DNA of 64,000 nt. Origin: Ectobius pallidus. Its lineage: Eukaryota > Arthropoda > Insecta > Blattodea > Ectobiidae. The DNA is taken from positions 167,840,559 to 167,904,558 of the forward strand of contig CAXKWD010000002.1 of assembly GCA_964059195.1 (NCBI GenBank). Reading direction: 5' to 3'. The notes beneath the pieces were generated by a model. It was not told where the DNA came from. It worked only from the letters and a program-made list of their open reading frames with translations, and did no database searches. Each line of letters begins with the position of its first letter. The first letter of the stretch is position 1. Of the stretch, positions 48,937 to 57,590 are shown piece after piece. Position numbers and translations under genes: made by a program.

Positions 48937-49581
48937 ATTGTGGTCAGTGGCGTACCAAGGCTACTTGGCGCCCGAGGCTAATTAAATGGTAGTCGCCCCC
49001 TAACACTAAAAGGTTCAAGGTTCAATGAGTTTAATTTAAACACAGTTTAATGTTCACAATTATTTATTTTTAGTAAGTAGTATGTTACTTTAACATATTA
49101 TAAAGATAAAAAAATTGAAATAAAACTGTAAGTATTATAAGGTAAGTTTGTTTGAAAAAAATAAAGAGAATAGATGTTTCAGAATCATAACAAAATTTTA
49201 AAAATGTGCCTTCCTAGCCTTGATGGATGCAAACTTATTTATAATACAGTTTAAGTCTATAGTAGCAGCCACATCACGTTCGATTAATAAAATTGCTAAA
49301 TTACACCGTAAACTCTTCCTGTGTGCTCGGCGCCCACGACCTATTTCGTATTGTCTATAAATAGCTTAAAACGAAACGTTTATTTCTTTCTAAATAATAT
49401 TACTGCGGTATTTAACAAAGTAATAAAGAAAATTTGACCAATAAAACCTTATATTTTGCCTGAAAAAAATATTTTTTCTTAAACTAAAAAAAGACGTTTT
49501 TCAATTTTGGCGTCCCCTTCTTTACGGCGCCCGGTGCGGCCGCCCCGTTCGCACCCCCCTTGGTACGCCACTGATTGTGGT
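48937..49581. mobile_element. hAT non-autonomous element (CAGTGGCGTACCAAGG ends)
   Basis: The element 48945-49573 (629 bp) has 16-bp perfect TIRs starting CAGTGGCGTACCAAGG and an exact 8-bp duplication ATTGTGGT (48937-48944 and 49574-49581). The subterminal parts are GC-rich (GGCGCCCGAGG left, GGCGCCCGGTGCGG right) and the core is AT-rich. There is no ORF of note. The clean duplication suggests a fairly recent insertion compared with other repeats here. Confidence 0.95.
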
Positions 49582-49894
49582 ATATTATGTTTTAGCCTAA
49601 ACACTGAAATCGAAACATTGAATTTTAAAATAAATTTGCCGAGAAAATGAGCTTTCTTTGCCTCACAATGTGACCAGTGACCAGCTATTTATAGATGTGA
49701 CCGTGCCATTGATTTGAATAGGTTACAGCTGTTCATGTTTAATTGACGAAGTGTGTTTACTGGCATATAAGTTTGTATGTTTTACATTACCATCCATATT
49801 TCATTCTTGTATAATGTGTCTTTCGTTACTAGAAACGTGGAGCTTGAAATTTTATATATTAAATCCACGTGAGGTCTCGATTCTATCGTATCAT

Positions 49895-50136
49895 AGTGGT
49901 CCACGGAGATGGTGCAGATGGTCCGCAGACATAATTAAAAAATATCATAAAGCAAGTGGAAAGTAAAGAAGTAGGCCTAACATTTTTTCAAATATTTCGT
50001 TATAATGACCTATAATTAATATCCCAAATGTTAAGAATATAGGCCATCTTTTAAAAGTAGGATGTAAAATTAGGGGTCCGTAAATTCTTTTGGACATTTT
50101 AGAGGTCCTCGGGTTCAAAAAGGTTGAGAAACGCTG
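49895..50136 (-). mobile_element. hAT fragment (CAGCGTTTCTCAACC), copy A
   Basis: The minus strand starts CAGCGTTTCTCAACC at 50136 and continues for about 240 bp to GGACCAC. An inverted sister copy is at 52621-52859. CAGCGTTTCTCAACC is a classic hAT terminus. Both copies stop at nearly the same place (GGACCAC) without the matching inverted end, so the second boundary and the target duplication are unresolved. It contains a TAGGCCTA word (49972) that the sister lacks. Confidence 0.75.
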
Positions 50137-50309
50137 ATATAGCCTATACACATGTAGTGGTTCCTGTCCTGATTTATTTCAAAAACTTCTAAACTGATAG
50201 AGGATAAATTTTGCATGAACATAGTTTCTATACCCGGAAAGAAGATAGTCTTTGATTCATCTTAGCTATTTCACCTAATAGACCTAACGTAGTCAGCAAA
50301 ATTCAATGA

Positions 50310-51470
50310 GTTATAATTAGGGACCGGATTTTTAGGTTTTTAAGAACACTGTTTTAGGTTTTCCATTAGGTGAAATAGTTTTTTTTAGGTTTTTTGTCCA
50401 AAATATCGTTTTCGGGTGGAATAATTGGTTTAATGAATTTGAATGTGCTACATAGGATTGAATACATAATACTTATAATTGACTTAAATTTGTGTAAACT
50501 TGCTTTAGGACAATATTATACAATTGCAGAAAGAAAGCATAAACACTCAAAAGAAGCAGAGAAAATAATAAGATTGCCTCACATTTCCTGGTTACAGTAT
50601 ATCACTATCTTTCAAGATTCTCAGCTGTGAAGTTCTTCCTGTTATCTCTTAGTTAATAGTTAATACTGTATCTAGACACTACCCTTCTCAGGATTCGAAT
50701 TCGATGCTTCTAATTTAGTGAGTAAAATACTTTATTGTTGGATGTGGATAATGTGAAACTGATTATTTTCCTTTCTTCGGTTGTTACGCATGCAAACCGC
50801 ACAACAGATCAACTAGGGACGAAAACTTCCCCCTTTTCTAGAAAGGAAAATAATACGTGTTTCTGGTAGGCTTGGCAAAATATTACTTTGTTATCTGTAG
50901 TGAAATTCAGGTCGTCGCCAATCCACTGCCGTAATAAACTCGATGTTATTTGTTTCGGCATAATTAACACGTCTTCTTAAAACTCACAGTGTGACCGCTC
51001 AGTATGAATAACAGGGAAGTAATAAAGGCAAAAAAGGGCTTTAAAACACAGAAATCTATATCCTTGTTCTTACACGGCAACAATGGTTGTTCGTATTAAT
51101 ATTTTAAAAGGAATACGCCGGTACTCTTTTCCTCTCTTGATACTGTCCATCCTAGACGACAATGGGTTGAATGAAACGTCGGTGGTATTAATTTCTACCC
51201 GACAAAAATTATTCTCTCCCCGCAAAATATCGATTTCTCAACTGACAAACAAAAAAGACAAAAAAAGGAGCCTAAATTAGATATTTTATGTTTTATATCC
51301 CGTTTAGGTGTATTTACGTTTTTATACCCCATTTGGGTATTTTTAGGTACCACAGAATTAATGTGGGTGAATCCTATGGACATGATTCGAAAAAATGTAT
51401 GAGCGCTTTTTGTTTTGGAAGTAAGGGGAAAAATAGGTAAAAACCTAAGAATCCGGTCCCTAGTTATAAT
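50310..51470. mobile_element. hAT non-autonomous element (TAGGGACCGG ends)
   Basis: The element 50318-51462 (1,145 bp) has terminal inverted repeats of about 25 bp (TAGGGACCGGATT, then T/C, then TTAGGTTTTTA) with one mismatch. An exact 8-bp duplication GTTATAAT flanks it (50310-50317 and 51463-51470). ORFs at 50394-50630 and 51083-51280 have no transposase motif. Several TTAGGTTTT or TTAGGT words are repeated just inside both ends, probably subterminal binding motifs. Confidence 0.93.
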
Positions 51471-51718
51471 TTAAAATGAACAGGGTTAAACAAAAACAAA
51501 AAACCCTAAACATTTAACGAATTATATTTTGGAGCATGTAATAGAAGATACCCGCACTTTAGAAGACTATTCAAATTATTGACAAACATTAATTAAAACA
51601 GTGTTTTTATCACATCAGCTTTTGTGTTGTTATTATTGTCTAGCTGTTATCCGTCCTTCGTGAGAGTAATTTTTTTTATTTATTTATTTTTTATATATAT
51701 ATATATATTTTTTTTTTT

Positions 51719-52338
51719 GCCTGACGTTCTTCCGGAGTTTGAGAATGAAGCTTATCTGCATCCAGCTCCATGTTAAATATCGCACCCCTGGTGGAAGACT
51801 GCCACAAGTCAAAAATAACATTTTTTCAGGAGGAGCATTTAAAGATTTTGATGCAATATGAAAAACAGTAAATATTACTTTAACACAAAAGTGCTGCCAC
51901 TTCCGGACAAGAACACTGCATAATCTCGGGTTTACGGGCTTGCGTATGATAAAAAAACTGAGAAATGGCAGTTTTCTGCTATTTGAAACATCAGATGCTA
52001 GTGAGAAGAAAAATCAATTATATGCTGTAGAATCCTTATCGTTACGATTTGGGTTGTGCCACTTTTCCAGGACATGGACATGATGACAAGCACTTATAAG
52101 TACTAGTTATCTCAAAATTCAATTTTTTTGACTTATGGCAGTCTTCCACCAGGGGTGCGATATATCTTAAAGTATCTATTCCTAATCTGATGCAGGCCTC
52201 GCACAGACGACATTGCGCTGAATTTTAATCGAACTCAAATATTAAAATACTTCTTTGCAAATAAACAAACAAAGAAACTGGTTCGCTAGCGTTGGGTGCA
52301 GATACGCGTCATTCTCAAATTCCGAAGAAATGTCATGC
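51719..52338. repeat. Outer inverted-repeat element enclosing a MITE
   Basis: The left arm 51719-51768 (GCCTGACGTTCTTCCGGAGT...) and right arm 52288-52338 (reverse complement GCATGACATTTCTTCGGAAT...) match over about 48 bp with scattered differences. They enclose the TA-flanked element 51780-52160. A T/TA-rich tract (51665-51718) directly precedes the left arm. I read this as an older palindromic element that was later hit by the inner MITE. Confidence 0.7.
51778..52162. mobile_element. TA-flanked MITE with ~35-bp TIRs
   Basis: The element 51780-52160 (381 bp) starts TCGCACCCCTGGTGGAAGAC and ends with the reverse complement. The match continues to about 35 bp with one substitution. TA lies on both sides, which suits Tc1/mariner-type target duplication. 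The interior has two related CTGCCACTTCC/TTGTGCCACTTTTCC words but no transposase. Confidence 0.88.
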
Positions 52339-52620
52339 GCACTAAAAGCGAAGTACAGTCGGTACGGAAATGTTTTAGACAGTAGAATGGGTAGATACTG
52401 TCCGCTCTACAACCGTCTCTAAAGCAAACAAGTAAGTCTGTCTTACTCTAGCAAATTACTCGTAACTATGTCCGTCTTACAATTTCTTGTGTCAGAATCG
52501 CCAGCCGCCTTCTACAATTTGTTTTCCATACCGTTGTGAATTTCTGTAAAGATGAGTTGTGTATTATGTACTCAGGCGTATTTATTTTTCAGCAAATGTG
52601 TGAATGCAAACGCACTAAAC

Positions 52621-52859
52621 CAGCGTTTCTCAACCTTTTTTGAACCCGAGGACCTCTAAAATGTCTAAAAAAAATGTACGGACCCCTAATATTACATCCC
52701 ATTTTTAAAAGAAAGCCTATATTCTTAATATTTGGGGTATTAAGTATAGGTCATTATAACGAAATATTTGAAAAAAATTTACTTCTTTACTTTCCACTTG
52801 CTTTATGATATTTTAAAATTATATCTGAGGACCATCTGCACCATCTTCGCGGACCACCT
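52621..52859 (+). mobile_element. hAT fragment (CAGCGTTTCTCAACC), copy B
   Basis: Inverted sister of 49895-50136, alike over nearly the whole 240 bp. Starts CAGCGTTTCTCAACC and ends near GGACCACC. No 8-bp duplication found. Confidence 0.78.
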
Positions 52860-53330
52860 ATTTTCCTGCTAACACCGGATTTTAAAACATTTTGTGTTTG
52901 TGGATAGTTGGGCATAGTGTGCATTAGGCTATAGCCTATAATGAATTCTTCCGGAGAGCTGCTGAAGGAAAAGTGAAAAACTTATGGTATTGCAAAAATG
53001 TACACATTAATAAATTGTACTATATTTCAATGTGTTGAACGGCAATCCTTTGTGTCAAAACCAAAATAAGTTCTATTTCCACTCTATATCTCAAACACTC
53101 TAAATGAAACATATAATTTCATCTCCCAAATTTTAACATGTTAATTTGATTATTCTTTAATTGTTGGTACCAACCGTAGCAACATTGATGCCGAAATGAG
53201 ACTTTAAACTGCCTCCCATTTTACACAGCGTAACCCATTTGAGGTTCTCAAATTAAGATCGGCATTAACCATTGTCAGATTTATTTATTTATTCGCAGGA
53301 AACTATATTTGTAGGGGCGTGGTTTTGTGT

Positions 53331-53498
53331 TGACTGTTCCGTTCATGCGCCGCGTGTTTGATATCGGCCAATAACGTTTAGCAATTCCTCGGATATAGAC
53401 CAATCACGATCGATTATATTATAAAATGCTTGCTATGAATACGATGATGTCATTTTTATTTGACTATTCAATTCAGACGCCGCGTGTTTGATATAGAC
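53331..53498. repeat. Local tandem duplication, period 130 bp
   Basis: Unit 1 starts TGACTGTTCCGTTCATGCGC at 53331 and unit 2 starts TGACTATTCAATTCAGACGC at 53461. Each continues CGCGTGTTTGATAT, a GACC/GGCC step and CCAATAACGTTTAGCA. Unit 2 is interrupted by the hAT element and resumes at 55608. Confidence 0.8.
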
Positions 53499-53587
53499 CA
53501 GGGGTCGGCAACCTGCTGCTCGCGAGCCACATGCGGCTCTTTGGATGTGAAGCTGCGGCTCTTTAGTTCCATACGCAAATATTCATT

Positions 53588-53621
<34 letters not shown>

Positions 53622-55615
53622 AAAAATCGTTCTGAATCGATTAACGAGGACTAGGCACCGATTCTATCTCTCAGCCACATGTACTCGCTTTTCACCGCAC
53701 CCCTCCCCCGTGACACGCGTCGTCACTGTCGTCAGTCCGTCGGAAGCTCTCGAATGACGCCGTCGTCGGATGTTTTTATGTAGGTTTTAATTCGCTTTCG
53801 ACGCAAGATAATTTGGCGTCTTCACCAGTGCTTTGACTGTGACGTATAGTTTGTTGTTTCAATTAAAAGAGTTAGAAGCGAATTATCTTCTCAAAGTTAT
53901 GTATGTACATATATATAGCCTATATATAAAATTAAAAAACCGAAGTAAAGGTAGGTAACATAATAAGTATTATATTTTTTAAATACATATTATACATATT
54001 TTTTTCCAAATAAAATACCTAACTACTTTTTTGAAGTCAATGAGAATTGTCAAAAAAGAAACAAAGTAATACTGTTGGATATTACCGCGAAAGTGTTTTT
54101 ATTAAAATATATATTTAATAAATTACCTATTTTATTATTTATCTATTTTATAACTTTTATTATTTAAAAATTAGCGTTAAAATAATAATTATAAGTGTAA
54201 GTACCTATAAATTGTTATTTAATAAACCTATTTTCGAACTCTGAGGATCAAAGTAGGTAGGTATTTGCAGTTTTAGATTGTTTATATGTTTGGCAATTTT
54301 CATTGATTTCGGCATAGCTGGGCATAACACCTTTACTCGTAAACTAAGTATCTAATATTTGCCAAAGGTAAGGTGTTGAAACGTTTTGCTTTGTGCTTGA
54401 ATGAAATAAATACATTCCTAAATGAAAAAAGCATTAATCACCCTGAATTAGAGAACGACAAATGGTTGCAAAAAATTTAATTATGGTGGATATCACAGCG
54501 AAATTAAATTAGCTGAATCTAAAACTGCAAGGGAAGGGAAACCCAGCCTATGTTTTGGTATAAGAATTGGTTTGTTTTGAAGAAAAATTAATTCTTTTTG
54601 CAGAAGATATTCAGAGCGGTAAATTACTTCATTTTCAATTTCTAAAGCAATATCGCGATAAAACCAGTGCAACTGTTGACACGAATTACTTCAGCACTGT
54701 TATAAAAAAAATTAAAGATGAATTTGCTGACAGATTTGAGCAATTCAAAACCAACAAAACCACTTTGGCATTCATAGTAGCCTAAATCCTCTCAACACAA
54801 ATAGTAACGAAATCCACATTGAGCCATTTGGAATTGATACTGGATCTCTAGAAATGCAATTGATCGATTTAAAAAGTAAAGCTTTGTGGAGTGGAAAATT
54901 TACAGAGTTGAAAAGCAAGTTGGAAGAGTTGGAGGTCCAGAAATGTATGTACGTAACGCAACAAAAGTGGACAGCTTTAAAAGAAATGCCACGAGTTGAG
55001 GCACTTATATTCGATGCATGGAATAGTCTTCCAGAATGCTACAGTGAGGTGAAGAAGTTGGCATTTGGAGTGCTGACTATCTTCGGATCGACATATTCGT
55101 GCGAGCAAGCGTTCTCTTGCATGAATATAATTAAAAGTAAAATAAGAAGCCAACTAACAAATTAAAATTTAGAACCGTGTTTGAAACTTAAAAAACAAGT
55201 TATGAGCCAAATTTATCCAAACTTTCTAAAACCATGCAAAGCCAACGCTCCCATTAAATTTGTTTGCTCAAATGTATGTTATTGAAGTACAAGTTAGTGT
55301 TGTAAGTAAATGTTTAATTGTTTTAATTTTTTACTTAAATAATAAGTAATTATCTAATAATGCCATATATATTATCTAATTTGTTGTGAAAAACACTACT
55401 TATATATGAATAAATATATGTTTTTTCTTATGAATAAATATATATTTTTTCTTATGAATAAGTAGATTAGTTTTTTTATCAAAAAACTTTATTTATGCGA
55501 GTACTATTTATTGTTGGCAAGAAAAAAATTTGTGGCTCTTTAAAAACTTTGAAATTTTGTTAATTGTAATTTTTGGCTCTTCCGACTCAAAAGGTTGCCG
55601 ACCCCTGATATAGAC
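53491..55615 (+). mobile_element. hAT element with transposase remnant (CAGGGGTCGGCAACC ends)
   Basis: The element 53499-55607 (2,109 bp) has 16-bp perfect TIRs starting CAGGGGTCGGCAACCT. The exact 8-bp duplication ATATAGAC lies at 53491-53498 and 55608-55615. TGCGGCTCTTT/TGTGGCTCTTTAA words repeat inside the ends as subterminal motifs. A run of 28 A (53592-53619) lies near the left end. It is shorter than a full hAT: only the C-terminal half of the transposase survives, so it is an internally deleted or decayed copy. A CAGGGGTCGGCAACC end with GGCTCTTT subterminal motifs is a Charlie-like hAT pattern. Confidence 0.95.
54370..55205 (+). pseudogene. hAT transposase, C-terminal half, broken
   Basis: Pieces in several frames are in order. 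KVLKRFALCLNEINTFLNEK is at about 54370-54430, and LNLKLQGKG, a typical hAT block, is near 54515. [20 protein letters not shown] begins at about 54576 and runs on to a stop near 54783. From 54854 comes a longer open stretch through LEELEVQKCMYVTQQKW to FGSTYSCEQAFSCMNIIKSK and IRSQLTN, ending with a stop at 55163-55165. After that stop, NLEPCLKLK follows in frame. The FGSTYxCEQAFSxMNxIKSK block is the hallmark of the hAT C-terminal dimerisation region, close to GTF2IRD2/SCAND3-type hAT proteins. At least one frameshift and several stops make it nonfunctional; the DNA-binding BED finger was not found. Confidence 0.9.
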
Positions 55616-55639
55616 CAATAACGTTTAGCAGTTCCTGGG

Positions 55640-55730
55640 AAATATACTCGAGTTGACTAGTTGCGCAGTCGCGAATCTATCGATAAACTTGTCAACTCTC
55701 GTGGGATTACCTATGATAAAACGTCAGCTC
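55640..55730 (-). pseudogene. Fragment encoding an IIGNPxRV-like peptide, copy 1
   Basis: One minus-strand frame reads FIIGNPTRVDKFIDRFA, close to IIIGNPMRVYEFIDRFAGAN in the ORF at 56099-56284. The DNA match spans about 45 bp (GCGAATCTATCGATAAACT... to GGATTACCTATGAT). I do not recognise the protein; it may be a short repeat rather than a gene. Confidence 0.4.
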
Positions 55731-56098
55731 GTTACTGGATATGTAGGTGTCAACGTGTAGTGACTAATACGTCACATGCTGCCAGAAAACACAATAAAAA
55801 CACATTATTTTATGCAACATAACTTGTTTGGAAATTGAAATAATATAATTAACTTATACATTGATTAAAAACACTTTCAATTCGGTTCAAGCCAGTTCGT
55901 GTGCTTTTATTCTGTTCTGCTGTTAGCTTGCCTGAATTAGGTTAACTGTCTTGTATGCACAATTGGTTGCATTGGTTACAACATGGTAGCTCAAATCGTT
56001 TCATGGATGGTTGATTCATAGTATGCCGTAATCTCGCAACCGTTAGTTTTGTGTTTTAAGTAAGAAAAGAATTATTATTTGTACAATCCGTTACATTT

Positions 56099-56284
56099 TT
56101 ATTCATAGAATAGTCTTAATAAATCCAACTCTAGTTTACGAGTTTCATCAGATAAATTCGCTCCTGCGAATCTATCGATAAACTCGTAAACTCTCATAGG
56201 ATTACCTATGATTATATCTTGATATCGGTGTTTATTGATTTCAGTGATTATTTCGTAGGAAAATATGTTACGCGAATATTTCAT
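56099..56284 (-). CDS. Unrecognised 61-codon ORF, conserved in part with copy 1
   Basis: The minus-strand reading frame (MKYSRNIFSYEIITEINKHR...) is open for 61 codons, with the middle IIIGNPMRVYEFIDRF shared with 55640-55730. The composition (charged, helical-looking C-terminus ending LELDLLRLFYE) is protein-like. No known family comes to mind. It could be an exon or repeat-derived coding fragment; no splice sites were judged reliable. Confidence 0.25.
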   Translation of the reverse strand: MKYSRNIFSYEIITEINKHRYQDIIIGNPMRVYEFIDRFAGANLSDETRKLELDLLRLFYE

Positions 56285-56318
56285 TATTATCGGAAATAAG
56301 TCCCTTTTTTAAAGATCA

Positions 56319-56572
56319 TATGGTCGGTACAACGCCAAAGTGAACTAAGCGCCAATTGTCAAAATATAGACTATTGGTAGTCCATGGTGCAGATTTTGAT
56401 ATCCTACGGTCTGCAATAACGAACTAAGCGATACTACGATAGTAAAATCAGTTGAGAAAAAAGGAAATTTCGTTTTGATCAAGATTTTTTTTACAACACT
56501 CAAACTTCAACTTCAGTTTTCTCAAAATATGGAGTTTGGCGCTTAGTTCACTTTGGCGTTGTACCGACCATA
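56319..56572. mobile_element. TA-flanked MITE with perfect 34-bp TIRs
   Basis: The element 56321-56570 (250 bp) begins TGGTCGGTACAACGCCAAAG, and its last 34 bases (56537-56570) are the exact reverse complement of the first 34 (56321-56354). TA lies at 56319-56320 and 56571-56572. A GAACTAAGCG word from the TIR recurs internally near 56422. No coding. Perfect arms imply a young insertion or recent homogenisation. Mariner-type by target site only. Confidence 0.92.
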
Positions 56573-56757
56573 TAGAAGTGGATAATAATAGAAATTCATG
56601 CGCATTTGCTAAAAACTTAATAAATAACGGACATACACTTAACGACATAGAAAACACACTGGATGTTATGTACGAACAAAACAAAGGTAATAAATTAAAT
56701 AGCCTACATTGGAAACTTTTAATTTTTTTCAAAACGGAAATAATGCAACACCAATGA
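56573..56757 (+). pseudogene. Retroelement C-terminal fragment (GIY-YIG-associated tail)
   Basis: Directly after the MITE one frame reads EVDNNRNSCAFAKNLINNGH, then TLNDIENTLDVMYEQNKGNK and LNSLHWKLLIFF, ending at 56757. The pattern (N...SxFAxHLxNxGHxxxxIExTxxxxxxxxKGxxLNxLE) is that of the C-terminal end of Penelope-like or related retroelement proteins, beyond the GIY-YIG core. The fragment's start coincides with the MITE border; the expected upstream IGxTGR part was not found on the other side. Confidence 0.65.
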
Positions 56758-57397
56758 ACATAACCCACTGTTTGAACTAGCTTCCGCTATAACTTAAGTA
56801 CCAAACATGTAAATCAGTTCAGTACACTCTCAACGCTTTTAAGTGCAGATATACAAGAGTTTCAAAGGTCAATACTATTGTAATTTACAGTCCATAGACC
56901 TATAGTATAAATATCTATCAAACTTTTAAATACTAAGAAAAAACGTATAATACTGTGACAAACGATAAATAATATTACGCATTTTATCTGAATAGGACTG
57001 AGGATAGCATAGCCTATGCCGAAATGCATCCCCGGAAATACATATGCCTACCAAAGAAGAAAGATCACAATTTTCTTTTATTCTGTAATTCTCTTTTATT
57101 GTACTTTCAAGTATCCTTTAAACCGTAACTTATTTTAGTTTTATTACATTGACTTTGTATTTTATTTATGCAGTTTTTAACTACCGGTACTGACTAGGCC
57201 TATATATTATGTATAATAATGGAATATGACATGTAAGAAATTTAACATTTTATTTATATAATATAAGACTGTGTAGAGGATATAAGGTTGCAAATTTAAT
57301 ACATTTTTATATTATTAATTTTCACTGTCACATAGTATGTTGAAAAGTTACAGATATGAATAGCAGGAGTTCCACAATAACTTGACTGCATACAGTA
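56758..57397. other. No recognised feature
   Basis: AT-rich sequence without gene or repeat signature; a TAGGCCTA word at 57195. Confidence 0.5.
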
Positions 57398-57590
57398 ATG
57401 ACATTCAGTGGCGGACGCAGAAATTTTTTTCGGGGGGGGATTTGAATAGGTAGAAAGAATACTAAAAAAAATCAATCAACTTACATATACAATTAGAGTA
57501 CACTTAAAGTACATATATAGCCTTTTTTCAAATTTCGGGGGGGGGATGTAACCCCCCTATCCCCCCCCTGCGTCCGCCACTGATGACATT
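57398..57590. mobile_element. hAT MITE (CAGTGGCGGACGCAG ends)
   Basis: The element 57406-57582 (177 bp) has 15-bp perfect TIRs starting CAGTGGCGGACGCAG and an exact 8-bp duplication ATGACATT (57398-57405 and 57583-57590). Runs of G (left) and C/G (right) sit just inside the ends. It shares only CAGTGGCG with the element at 48945, so it is a different family. Confidence 0.95.

Noticed and set aside
54567..55165. Two separate small host genes
   Set aside because: Both are pieces of one decayed hAT transposase inside a complete TIR/target-duplication frame.
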